Below, one piece after another: positions 28,113 to 36,490 of a stretch of DNA of 64,000 nucleotides. The notes under the pieces are model-generated. The model had not been told where the DNA came from and ran no database searches. It was given only the letters and a program-made list of their open reading frames with translations. Each line of letters opens with the position of its first letter. The first letter of the stretch is position 1. This stretch comes from Mycobacteroides immunogenum (GTDB lineage Bacteria; Actinomycetota; Actinomycetes; Mycobacteriales; Mycobacteriaceae), in the NCBI RefSeq assembly GCF_001605725.1, contig NZ_CP011530.1, forward strand, positions 3,596,001 to 3,660,000, read 5' to 3'. Position numbers and translations under genes: made by a program.

Positions 28113-28176
28113 TGCACCCCATTATTTGATCCTCCACCACAACCAGTCGACAGCCATGAGGAGTGTGTAGAAAGCA

Positions 28177-29643
28177 ATGACTTCCGTCCCCATCCCTCGA
28201 GATTTGACCACCGCACCGGATATCTCGGCAGATTTCACCAAACTGCTCGGCGAGCTGCAGCTCGATATCGCCGACACCGGCGGAGAAGTGACCTTCACCG
28301 GCCAGGATCCCATCCTGCCTAGCAACCATAGGCTCGGGGCCATCATGGCCATGGGCATGATGGCCCCGGCCGTCGCCACCCAGATCCTGTATCGGCTTCG
28401 AGGCGGACCGGAGCAGGACCTGTCGGTAGATCTGCGCCGGGCCGTGGCACACATCAATCCGACCTACAACTTCTCTCCCACTGTCGGCGGGTACGCGATG
28501 CTTCCCGCCGCGGCGACCGCGAATCCGTTCGGTTTCAGCATCTACCCCACCAAGGACGATCGCTGGTATCTGCCGACCGCGGTCTATCCGAAGGCCCTTC
28601 TGCAATGGCTGGGCTTGCTGAAGTCCGGATTCGATGCGAAGTCGGTAGGTCAGGCGATCGGCCAATGGAACGCCCAGGATCTAGAGGACGCCGCCGGCGC
28701 CCAGGGCATGATCGGCGCGATGTGCCGCACCCCAGAGGAGTGGTACGCACATCCACAGGGTCAGTATCTGGCGCAGACGCCGATGATCGAGATCGTCAAG
28801 ATCGGTGATTCGGACCCAGAGCTACCTGCCCTGACCCATCCGAACCGGCCCTTGTCGGGTATCAAGGCCGCCGCCATGACGCATGTCATCGCCGGACCGG
28901 TGGTCGGGCGCGTCCTCGCTGAACAAGGCGCCCAGGTGCTCGACCTGTCCAACCCCGCCGTGGAGTACGAAGCTCTGGTCGAGGACTGTCATCTGGGTGC
29001 GCGGTCCACATGGTCCGACCTGAACCAACAGAAGTACAAGGATCAGGCGTTCCGTTTGATCAAGGATGCCGACGTCTTCGTCGAAAACTATCGCGGGCGC
29101 AAGATCGCGAACTTCGGGTTCTCGCCGGAGGCGGTCGCCGAAGCCAGGCCCGGAATCATCTACACATCAATCCGTGGGTTCGGCTGGGAAGGGCCGTGGA
29201 TCGATCGGGGCGGTTTCGATATGGACGCCAACTGCGTTACGGGCTACACCACGCTGGAGGGCTCGCCCGAGAAACCGTTGCTGCCACCGACAGTGATCCT
29301 CAATGACTACCTGGCAGGTTATCTCACCAGCGCGGGAGTTCTTGCGGCACTGATACTTCGGGCGAAACACGGGGGTAGCTACCACGTGCGTACTTCGTTG
29401 TCGCGCTTCTCGATGTGGTACTCCGAGCTGGGCGTGTTCAACCCGGACTATGTCACGGAGTCTCTGAAGAAGCCCGAGCACCAGCCGATTCTGCCCGACG
29501 GACTGGAATTGAGTTCCGCGTTCGGACGGCACGTTCGCCTCGAACCCGGCATCACCTATTCGAAGACACCCGGTCATTGGGAGGGCCTCGGCGGCTACCC
29601 CGTGGTGGGTCCGCAAGGCTCTTCCGACCCAGTGTGGGTCTAG
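28177..29643 (+). CDS. CaiB/BaiF (class III) CoA-transferase with C-half before N-half
   Basis: A 488-residue protein. The Rossmann start of class III CoA transferases, PLSGIKAAAMTHVIAGPVVG, appears only at about residue 225. The 220 residues before it look like the C-terminal half of the same fold (QDLSVDLRRAVAHINP, TPEEWYAHPQG), so the two halves are in reversed order. In the second half, Asp377 in VILNDYLAG sits where the catalytic Asp169 of formyl-CoA transferase falls. Family enzymes move CoA between carboxylic acids. It precedes a coiled-coil gene by 57 bases and the Lsr2-led mce operon; a role in handling an imported lipid acid is only an inference. Confidence 0.8.
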   Translation: MTSVPIPRDLTTAPDISADFTKLLGELQLDIADTGGEVTFTGQDPILPSNHRLGAIMAMGMMAPAVATQILYRLRGGPEQDLSVDLRRAVAHINPTYNFSPTVGGYAMLPAAATANPFGFSIYPTKDDRWYLPTAVYPKALLQWLGLLKSGFDAKSVGQAIGQWNAQDLEDAAGAQGMIGAMCRTPEEWYAHPQGQYLAQTPMIEIVKIGDSDPELPALTHPNRPLSGIKAAAMTHVIAGPVVGRVLAEQGAQVLDLSNPAVEYEALVEDCHLGARSTWSDLNQQKYKDQAFRLIKDADVFVENYRGRKIANFGFSPEAVAEARPGIIYTSIRGFGWEGPWIDRGGFDMDANCVTGYTTLEGSPEKPLLPPTVILNDYLAGYLTSAGVLAALILRAKHGGSYHVRTSLSRFSMWYSELGVFNPDYVTESLKKPEHQPILPDGLELSSAFGRHVRLEPGITYSKTPGHWEGLGGYPVVGPQGSSDPVWV

Positions 29644-29700
29644 CTCGCTTTCCACCTGTTCACGAAATCCCTACCAATTACCTACCAACTAAGGAAGAAC

Positions 29701-30117
29701 ATGACACTGAAGAACCGCTTCACCGGCCTCGTCGATCGCGCGAAGCAGGGCCAGGAGCACCTGGAGGCCGCGCAAGACAAGGCCAAGGCCGACCTGCAGC
29801 AGGACGTCGATGCCGCCAAGGCCAAGGCCAAGGCTCACCACGAAAAGGTGGAGGCCAAGGTGGACGCGGCCGAGGACAAGGCGAGCTCTGCCTGGTCCGA
29901 TCTGAAAGACAGCTGGAATAACCATGTTTCGAAGGTGAAGAGTGACTTCAGCGCCAAGGAGGCCAAGCTCGACGCCAAACTCGCCGCCCAAGAGGCCGAC
30001 CTCGCCGAGTCCGATGCCTCATATGCGATAGACGTTGCGCTCTCGGCAATTGAGGAAGCCGAGGACGCCGTTGTCTACGCGATCTATGCCCGCAAGTATT
30101 CCGACGATCTGGCCTAG
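29701..30117 (+). CDS. Lys/Ala/Glu-rich coiled-coil protein, unknown function
   Basis: A 138-residue, strongly charged and alanine-rich protein with no signal peptide or membrane segment. Residues 10-100 form a near-continuous amphipathic helix or coiled coil with repeated DKAKAD and KVEAKVDAAEDK units; the last 40 residues (YAIDVALSAIEEAEDAVVYAIYAR) are different and look folded. A ribosome site (AAGGAAG) precedes the ATG. The composition recalls stress-related or nucleoid-binding helical proteins, but I do not recognise the family. It is followed by a strong hairpin, so it is probably the end of a transcript starting at the HdeD or CoA-transferase gene. Confidence 0.8.
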   Translation: MTLKNRFTGLVDRAKQGQEHLEAAQDKAKADLQQDVDAAKAKAKAHHEKVEAKVDAAEDKASSAWSDLKDSWNNHVSKVKSDFSAKEAKLDAKLAAQEADLAESDASYAIDVALSAIEEAEDAVVYAIYARKYSDDLA

Positions 30118-30141
30118 CCGCCACTAGCGCGGATTGGCACA

Positions 30142-30178
30142 GCGCCCGGTGACTGCTTCGTCGGCAGTCACCGGGCGC
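30142..30178. terminator. Strong 15-bp hairpin before the Lsr2-like gene
   Basis: GCGCCCGGTGACTGC (30142-30156), a 7-base loop, and GCAGTCACCGGGCGC (30164-30178) form a perfect GC-rich stem of 15 base pairs. It lies 24 bases after the coiled-coil gene stop and 22 bases before the Lsr2-like ATG. It is most likely the terminator of the upstream transcript, which leaves very little room for an mce-operon promoter downstream of it. Confidence 0.85.
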
Positions 30179-30200
30179 CCCCACAGAAGAGGCCCCCACT

Positions 30201-30563
30201 ATGGCGAAACGAGTAACCGTCACTCTCATCGACGATCTCGACGGCGTGGCACGTGCTGACGAGACCGTTGAGTTCGAGCTCGATGGCATTTCTTACGCCA
30301 TCGACTTGTCTGCCCGGAACGCGGAACGTCTGCGCGACGAACTGTCGATATGGGTCGATCATGCTCGCCGGCTGCATCCGCAGACACCTCGTGGCCAGCA
30401 GCCCGGTCCGCGCCGCCGCACCACGATGGACCGTCTTCGCGGAAAAGCTATTCGCGAATGGGCGCAGCGCAACGGGCGTCCCGTGGCTGACCACGGCCGC
30501 ATCTCGACAGAGATCATCGACGCGTACCAACAAGAGACGAAGCTGACGGGGCAAGACCAGTGA
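30201..30563 (+). CDS. Lsr2-family nucleoid-associated protein (paralogue)
   Basis: A 120-residue member of the Lsr2 family of H-NS-like xenogeneic silencers that bridge AT-rich DNA. The N-terminal dimerisation domain MAKRVTVTLIDDLDG and the C-terminal DNA-binding domain (IREWAQRNGRPVADHGR) are complete. The core AT-groove motif Arg-Gly-Arg of canonical Lsr2 reads His98-Gly99-Arg100 here, which may change DNA preference, and the linker is longer and proline-rich. Its stop overlaps the start of the Mce-associated membrane gene (GTGA at 30560), making it the first, translationally coupled gene of the mce operon. It is probably a local regulator. Confidence 0.92.
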   Translation: MAKRVTVTLIDDLDGVARADETVEFELDGISYAIDLSARNAERLRDELSIWVDHARRLHPQTPRGQQPGPRRRTTMDRLRGKAIREWAQRNGRPVADHGRISTEIIDAYQQETKLTGQDQ

Positions 30564-31246
30564 CCACCGAAATGAAGTCCGCTGCGCCACAACAGGACAG
30601 CCCCGAAAACCCAAATGCTTCCGCCGGCGAGCCAGACGCAGCTGCCGATGTGAACGACACCAAAGAGACCCCAGAAGGTGATGCCGACCTGCTGCGGCGC
30701 GTGTTCGGGGTCCTCTTGCGGCGTTCCCTGATCTTCTCGGTGTTGCTTGTCGCGGCTGCCGTGACAATCGGAGCACTCGCCTGGTACCTGCACAGCAGCC
30801 AACGCTCCGAACAGCAGGCGCGTGCCGCGCTGACGTCGGCACGAGAGGCCACGAGTGCCCGGCAACGGGCCGAACAAATCGCCCTCGACTACTCACGCGG
30901 CGCTGCCGAGATGGACTTCAAGGACATTCCCGGCTGGACGAAGCGGTTGACCACCAACACTTCTCCGGAGCTGACCAAGAAGCTCAAAGACGCGGCCGCA
31001 TCGATGGAACAAATCGTCGTCCCCCTGCAGTGGGTATCCACGCCAACGCCGATAACCTCTGCGGTGCGTTCCGAGCGAGACGGGATATACGTGGTCAACA
31101 GCTTTCTCAGCGTCATGACCAAGAACGTCCAGGCCCCCAACGGAGTTCAATCAACCGCTACCTACACCGTCACCATCAACGCAAAGGACAACTGGGTTAT
31201 CACCGACGTCGGCGGGGTCGACTCGGCCATGAGAGCGGGAAAGTAG
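30560..31246 (+). CDS. Mce-associated membrane protein (Mam)
   Basis: A 228-residue protein with an acidic, disordered cytoplasmic N-terminus (1-45), one membrane segment at about 55-76 and an extracytoplasmic domain with LTKKLKDAAASMEQIVVPLQW, typical of Mam proteins that stabilise Mce transporters. Mam genes usually follow mceF; here it is upstream of mceA. The GTG start overlaps the Lsr2-like stop by 4 bases, and mceA follows 7 bases after its own stop, so lsr2-like, mam and mceA-F form one operon. Confidence 0.88.
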   Translation: MTTEMKSAAPQQDSPENPNASAGEPDAAADVNDTKETPEGDADLLRRVFGVLLRRSLIFSVLLVAAAVTIGALAWYLHSSQRSEQQARAALTSAREATSARQRAEQIALDYSRGAAEMDFKDIPGWTKRLTTNTSPELTKKLKDAAASMEQIVVPLQWVSTPTPITSAVRSERDGIYVVNSFLSVMTKNVQAPNGVQSTATYTVTINAKDNWVITDVGGVDSAMRAGK

Positions 31247-31253
31247 TAGCCAG

Positions 31254-32426
31254 ATGTCCGAACTGTTGGCAGGTAACCAGGACCGTCAGAACCGGGTCAT
31301 GCGACGCACCGGCCTCGCCGTCCTCGCGCTGACGATCGCAATGGTGGTCATTGTCGCCGCCATACCGTCATGGAAATCGCGGCGCACCGTCGAGATCACG
31401 CTATCGACACCCGTTGTCGGCCAGGGTATTCGTGACCACTCCCCCGTGATGTTACGTGGGGTTGTCATCGGAACGGTCACGTCGATCCGGCGCAACGATG
31501 CCGTTTCGGAGTTGACCCTGGGCGTCGATAAGGACGTGGCACAGGGGCTCAACGACTCCTTGGGGTACGACTTCCGTCCCGCCAACATGCTCGGAAAATC
31601 GGTTGTGAATCTCATACCCCGCGGCTCGGGCAGCCCGGTGACCGACGGGCAGCGCATCGCACGAAGCCCCGAGGCCAATGCCACCATGGCACAGCTGCTG
31701 AGCAACACCGCCACGGTCATCAACGGGGTTGTCACCGACACGATGGTCAAATCCATCTTGCGCACAGTGCAATACACCAACGCACTGATGCCGCTCATCG
31801 AGACCGGGTTTGTCTTCACAAACCTCCTGCTGCAAACCCAGACTGTCGACGCCGGAAGCACCATGCGCAAGTTGGGCACGCTGCTGCAGCCGTTGCCGGG
31901 TCTGACCGAGGTCATGCTGACGACGCAGCACAACATGTACACGCTCAAGGGACGAGAAGCACTCATCGAACGCTGGCCCGACGTGTTATCGGTGCTGACG
32001 CTGGTCCAGGGTGACGGTCTGCTGGGTCCTGCGGCCGTGGCATTGGCGCGCCCACGTGTGGCCGCGGGCCCGGCCACCGAGATCGCGCGATCCTTCGCCG
32101 ACTCGCTGAGCACCCAACTGGAGTTCTCCCGTGGCGGAGTGCGCATCGACAGATTGCTGGCCGGTCTGCAGACTGCCTACTCAGCAGCCGATCCCAATGA
32201 CGAGGGCGCCAAGGCGGTCAAGCTTCGCGTCATGCTCGAACCCCTACCGGTGTTCCAGTCCACGCTCCCCCCGCTGTCCACCGGACCCGACGGCACCGGC
32301 GGTCCGGCGGCCGCCGGTGAGCCGTACCCACCAGGCGCTCTGCCTGCGGGACCGGCGGGCCCCGGCGACCAGCCGGACACCGGCCCGCAGTGGGCCCACG
32401 CCCATCAGCCGGGGGCGGGCCAATGA
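31254..32426 (+). CDS. Mce family protein, MceA position
   Basis: A 390-residue substrate-binding subunit of a mycobacterial Mce lipid importer. An N-terminal membrane anchor at about 18-38 is followed by the MCE domain (VEITLSTPVVGQGIRDHSPVMLRGVVIGTV) and a helical region. The C-terminus after about residue 340 is a Pro/Gly-rich tail (GPAAAGEPYPPGALPAGPA), presumably disordered. Its TGA overlaps the next ATG (ATGA). Mce subunits A-F assemble into a tube that shuttles lipids across the periplasm to the YrbE permease. Confidence 0.92.
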   Translation: MSELLAGNQDRQNRVMRRTGLAVLALTIAMVVIVAAIPSWKSRRTVEITLSTPVVGQGIRDHSPVMLRGVVIGTVTSIRRNDAVSELTLGVDKDVAQGLNDSLGYDFRPANMLGKSVVNLIPRGSGSPVTDGQRIARSPEANATMAQLLSNTATVINGVVTDTMVKSILRTVQYTNALMPLIETGFVFTNLLLQTQTVDAGSTMRKLGTLLQPLPGLTEVMLTTQHNMYTLKGREALIERWPDVLSVLTLVQGDGLLGPAAVALARPRVAAGPATEIARSFADSLSTQLEFSRGGVRIDRLLAGLQTAYSAADPNDEGAKAVKLRVMLEPLPVFQSTLPPLSTGPDGTGGPAAAGEPYPPGALPAGPAGPGDQPDTGPQWAHAHQPGAGQ

Positions 32427-33424
32427 GCTCCGTGAAAAAGTCGCTGATCGGCTTACTTGTCGCCGCGCTCTGTTCCGCCCTGGCTTATGTGCTCATCGTC
32501 AACGGCATCCGCAATCCGATAGCAGGTGAAACCGCGCAATACAGTGCGACATTCGATGACGTGTCCGGCCTGCGTCCCGGCTCCGATGTCCGCAGGTATG
32601 GAGTCCAGGTGGGCAAGGTGACATCCATCAAGATCGCCCGTGCGGGTGATACCAATCTTGCCCAGGTGGACCTGGAGCTGGCCACTAGCCAAAACATCAC
32701 CACCGCGTCCCACCTCGCGGTGAAGTTCCAGAACCTGGCCGGCGTCCGATTCATAGACATCAGTGACGAGAACATCCCCAACCCACAACCCATCTCCCGG
32801 GTCCCCTTGGGACAGACGACGGGTTCATTCGATATCACGGCCATCTTCCAGGGACTGGCGCCGGTGTTCCGTACACTCGAGCCGGCTGACGTGAACGAGT
32901 TGACCGACAAGCTCACCGTCTTCCTCAACGGGGACGGCACCGGCACAGCCGATCTCCTGAGCAGCCTCAGCGCAATCGCGGACAAGGCCGCCAACAAGCA
33001 GATAGCTCTCAAGGCCCTGGTGCAGAATCTATCCGTCACCGCCCAGAAAGCACAGGGTAAGACGGAGAAGCTCTTTCAAGTCCTGACGAACATCAGCAAC
33101 ATGGTGACAAGCCTGAGCTCCATACAGGACAAATTCATCGAGCTCGCGCAGTACGGGCCGAATTTCGCCATCGCCGCCAATCGGATGACTTCCCTGTTCC
33201 GCGGAGACGAGAAGACCGATTTCAACGCCAAATTCGATGTGCTGCGGGCGAATCTATACCGCGTGCCCGAATTCTTCGAACGTCTCCCCGGTTTCTACAA
33301 CGGGCTCAAGCCCATCATGGATGATCCGGGCAGCGATTTCGGTTGCCTCAACGGAACGATGGCGGTGCCGCCCATGCTCAAGGTGTTCATGAGCGGCCAG
33401 CAGGTGACGCTATGCCGACGCTAA
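32423..33424 (+). CDS. Mce family protein, MceB position
   Basis: A 333-residue Mce subunit. The ATG at 32423 overlaps the mceA stop (ATGA) and opens MSSVKKSLIGLLVAALCSALAY, a membrane anchor; an upstream in-frame start would add 11 residues of mceA overlap. The MCE domain follows (YSATFDDVSGLRPGSDVRRYGVQVGKV), then a long helical domain ending with CLNGTMAVPP and QQVTLCRR. The two cysteines near the end are a common MceB feature. It ends 13 bases inside mceC, so translation is coupled. Confidence 0.92.
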   Translation: MSSVKKSLIGLLVAALCSALAYVLIVNGIRNPIAGETAQYSATFDDVSGLRPGSDVRRYGVQVGKVTSIKIARAGDTNLAQVDLELATSQNITTASHLAVKFQNLAGVRFIDISDENIPNPQPISRVPLGQTTGSFDITAIFQGLAPVFRTLEPADVNELTDKLTVFLNGDGTGTADLLSSLSAIADKAANKQIALKALVQNLSVTAQKAQGKTEKLFQVLTNISNMVTSLSSIQDKFIELAQYGPNFAIAANRMTSLFRGDEKTDFNAKFDVLRANLYRVPEFFERLPGFYNGLKPIMDDPGSDFGCLNGTMAVPPMLKVFMSGQQVTLCRR

Positions 33425-34413
33425 GAAAGCGGATCGGCGGGCTGTTCAACGGCCAGGATCGACGACACAAGGTGTTCGGCGTGCTGGTCTGCCTGCTGCT
33501 GGGCGTGGCCATCGCGGGGCTCGGGGCAACCCAGGTATGGCAGCTCAATCATCGAACGGTCACCTTCGCCATCAGCGACGGCGCCGCGATCAAGCCCGGC
33601 GACGAAGTGAAGGTGGCGGGATGGCCGGTGGGCAAGGTCGATTCCGTGCGACTGGTCAACGACAATGTCACTGTTCAGGTGTCTGTTGACAACGACATCT
33701 ACCTCGGCGACCAAACATCGGTCGAAGTCCGCATGATCACGGCGGCCGGCGGGTACTACGTTGACCTGCTCTCGGCCGGAGACAAGCCATTGGGAAATAA
33801 CATGATTCCCGCCTCCCGCGCCCGACCGCCGTATCGCCTACCCGAGCTCCTGGGCTTTGGAACCGAAAAGGTCAAGGACATCGACGTCAGCCAATTGGGG
33901 CCAAGCCTCGACCGGCTGACCACCATGATGGATGCCAGCCCCAACGGCATCGCAACCATGGTCGACGCCATGAAAAAGGTGTCGGACATCGTCACCCACC
34001 AGAAAAGCCAGCTGCAAACAATGCTGGACGTCGGCCAGGAACTCACCCGCACCGCCGCCAAGAACCAGGAACACATGAACGAGGTGCTGCACAAGGCAGC
34101 CATTCTCATCACGATCGTCGACAATGTGAAAGTTCAACTGCAGCAGGCATTGCCGCCGCTACTCAAGGCCGTCAAGACGGTGATGGGCGTGGCCAACTTT
34201 TATGACTCACACCGCGACTGGCTGCTTGACATCCTGCAGCGGACCACGAACGCGTTGAACGTCGTCAACACCGACTTTCCCCGGATGATCTGGAACCTGG
34301 GCAATTTTGTGAATGACATACGGAGCATGATTTCCCCCAAGGGTCCACAGCCCATCGAGGATCATCTGCTCGCGTCAGATTTTTGTGTCCCGATGCCGGG
34401 GCGTTCATGCTGA
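33412..34413 (+). CDS. Mce family protein, MceC position
   Basis: A 333-residue Mce subunit starting MPTLRKRIGGLFNGQDRRHK at 33412, inside the end of mceB. A membrane anchor at about 23-43 is followed by the MCE domain (VTFAISDGAAIKPGDEVKVAG; VRMITAAGGYYVDLLSAGD) and a helical domain rich in Met and Gln. It ends in a short tail with PMPGRSC. It overlaps mceD by 7 bases. Start choice follows the membrane anchor and the overlap pattern of the operon. Confidence 0.91.
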   Translation: MPTLRKRIGGLFNGQDRRHKVFGVLVCLLLGVAIAGLGATQVWQLNHRTVTFAISDGAAIKPGDEVKVAGWPVGKVDSVRLVNDNVTVQVSVDNDIYLGDQTSVEVRMITAAGGYYVDLLSAGDKPLGNNMIPASRARPPYRLPELLGFGTEKVKDIDVSQLGPSLDRLTTMMDASPNGIATMVDAMKKVSDIVTHQKSQLQTMLDVGQELTRTAAKNQEHMNEVLHKAAILITIVDNVKVQLQQALPPLLKAVKTVMGVANFYDSHRDWLLDILQRTTNALNVVNTDFPRMIWNLGNFVNDIRSMISPKGPQPIEDHLLASDFCVPMPGRSC

Positions 34414-35513
34414 CCCCGACCCCGACCAGGCGCCGCGCCAGAACACTACTCACCGTGGTGTTCTCGGCAGGGCTACTCGCCACCTCGTCGAGCTGCGGAC
34501 TGCTGGATCGAGCGCCGAAGACCACCGGATACTGCGCCGTGCTCTCCGATGCCACCGGTTTGTACCGGGGTAATCCGGTCACCCGCAAGGGCGTCCGGAT
34601 CGGAAGGATTCAGGACGTGGTTTCCGGCACCATGTCAGTGCGGGTCAACTTCTCGATCGATACCGACGCCGCCGTACCGGAGTTGGTCACCGCGGTCAGC
34701 CGCGCGCCCTCCATCCTCGCCGACCGTAGTCTTGAGCTGATCAACGGCGACCCCACCGCCGGCCGTCTCACACCCGGAGCGTGTATTCCCCTGGAACGAA
34801 CGGCGGTCGCAAAGACCATGGCCGAGAGCGCGTCGGCGATGACGGGACTGCTGAGCCAGCTCACCGACGAAGGCCGGGGAGACAACCTCAACCGCGCTCT
34901 CGGATCGTTGAGTACCCAGTTGAAGGGCAATGGGGCCGTCATTCGCGACAGCGTCACCAACATCGTGGGCGCGATGGACGCCCAGCCGCCCTCCCTGGAC
35001 TACCTGCTCCAAAATGCCTCGGATTCCCTGTCCACACTCAACGCGAACTCCGATGACATGAACACGGTGCTTGCACACGCCGTCTCGGCCATGTCGCTCT
35101 CCGCTCGCACTCTCATGCCGACCTTGTACGGAATCCTTGGCCCACAGGTCAATACGCTCACGCGGATGGCCTACGACATGGCAACCGAGTACCGCGGCGA
35201 GCTATGGGCGTCCATGGATACCGCCGCCTATACGGTACGGCTCCTGTCCGAGCACACCGGTGTTTTCACCACCTATGCGGGAACCTTGCCCAACATCGCC
35301 GACGGCGTGCGAGGTTTCTACTACCGGATGCGCGCACGTCCGGAGCCGGTCAAGGCCAACCGGATCAACGCGGGCCCGCAGGACAACGGCATGGTGTGTT
35401 CGCGCATCGCGCCCGACGGGGAGGACCGCTGCGGGTACTTCTACGGCGTCCCCGAGGAAATCAACACCATTGACGTCCTCGTCAAGGTGCTCAAGGAGGG
35501 CAACCCACCGTGA
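34407..35513 (+). CDS. Mce family protein, MceD position
   Basis: A 368-residue Mce subunit starting MLTPTPTRRRARTLL at 34407. A hydrophobic N-terminus ends in LATSSSCG with Cys30; this is close to a lipobox but has Ser, not Leu/Val/Ile, at -3, so lipidation is uncertain. The MCE domain is clear (YCAVLSDATGLYRGNPVTRKG). The C-terminus carries two cysteines (MVCSRIAPDGEDRCGYFYG) that could form a disulfide. It overlaps mceE by 4 bases (GTGA). In most mce operons only the fifth gene encodes a lipoprotein. Confidence 0.9.
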   Translation: MLTPTPTRRRARTLLTVVFSAGLLATSSSCGLLDRAPKTTGYCAVLSDATGLYRGNPVTRKGVRIGRIQDVVSGTMSVRVNFSIDTDAAVPELVTAVSRAPSILADRSLELINGDPTAGRLTPGACIPLERTAVAKTMAESASAMTGLLSQLTDEGRGDNLNRALGSLSTQLKGNGAVIRDSVTNIVGAMDAQPPSLDYLLQNASDSLSTLNANSDDMNTVLAHAVSAMSLSARTLMPTLYGILGPQVNTLTRMAYDMATEYRGELWASMDTAAYTVRLLSEHTGVFTTYAGTLPNIADGVRGFYYRMRARPEPVKANRINAGPQDNGMVCSRIAPDGEDRCGYFYGVPEEINTIDVLVKVLKEGNPP

Positions 35514-36490
35514 GAATGCCGATTGCTACAGTGACAATCCTTGCCGTCGTGGCACTTTCCAGCTGCTCGGTGAATCCTGCGAGGATCAGGATGCCGGATA
35601 CCTCCACTGACAACTTCTCGGCAACCGTCCAGTTCACCAATGCGCTCAATCTCCCCACCGGAGCCAAGGTCACGTTCGAAGGTGTGGACGTCGGCACCGT
35701 GCGCGACATAGGGCTGGGCACTGGCGTCGCGAATGTGAGGATCAGCCTGAAATCCGACGCGCAGATTCCCGGCAACGCCAATGCGGCCATCATCCAAGAA
35801 ACCGTGTTGGGAGATCCCTACATTCGGCTCACCCGCCCGTCCGGTACCACCGACACTCCCGCGTTGCTCACGAACGGCGCGGTGATCACCGCCGAACACA
35901 CCGTTCCCGCAACATCTGTCGAAGACATGCTGACCACGGTGTCCTCGTTCATCGGGGGTGGGTCGATTCAGCAGGTCCAGGGGTCCATGGAACGCATCAA
36001 GGAAAACCTGCCCAAGTCGGTGGAAGAGTCCCGCAGAGCAGCTTCAATCCTGACCTCCAATCTCAAAGGCGTGGCCGCCAACGGCGATCAGATCGACCGC
36101 AGCCTGGACAGCCTGAGCAAGGTCGGCGAGATAACCCGAAACCATGAGGCAGACATCCAGACCGTGCTGACGGAAGAGGGCGTCACCTACTGGGAGCGCA
36201 TCGATAAGTCCGCGGATCTGATCATCCGCATCATCCCCGGCATGGGCGACATCGTGAAGAACGGGTACTGGCTGATCCCCGTGATGGACTCCGCCTCCAA
36301 CGCACTGGAGCAATTCGGCGCCTCAGGTGTCGATCCGGTGCAATTCGGATGGCAACTCAACGGATTCACCAATCAGGCACTACTCCCCTTCATGGCCGAT
36401 CCCAGGGTCGACATCACCGGAGTGACAAAACCCGACGGCACCACGGCGGAAACTCAATACGCACGAAAGGCGCTGGGAGTAGGCCCATGA
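35510..36490 (+). CDS. Mce family lipoprotein, MceE position
   Basis: A 326-residue Mce subunit with a canonical lipoprotein signal: MRMPIATVTILAVVALSSCS, lipobox LSSC with Cys19 as the lipidated residue. The MCE domain follows (FSATVQFTNALNLPTGAKV, then FEGVDVGTV). The body is helical and ends without a tail. The GTG start overlaps the mceD stop and its TGA overlaps the mceF ATG. MceE lipoproteins (LprK type) are needed for the Mce tube in the outer leaflet of the membrane. Confidence 0.93.
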   Translation: MRMPIATVTILAVVALSSCSVNPARIRMPDTSTDNFSATVQFTNALNLPTGAKVTFEGVDVGTVRDIGLGTGVANVRISLKSDAQIPGNANAAIIQETVLGDPYIRLTRPSGTTDTPALLTNGAVITAEHTVPATSVEDMLTTVSSFIGGGSIQQVQGSMERIKENLPKSVEESRRAASILTSNLKGVAANGDQIDRSLDSLSKVGEITRNHEADIQTVLTEEGVTYWERIDKSADLIIRIIPGMGDIVKNGYWLIPVMDSASNALEQFGASGVDPVQFGWQLNGFTNQALLPFMADPRVDITGVTKPDGTTAETQYARKALGVGP

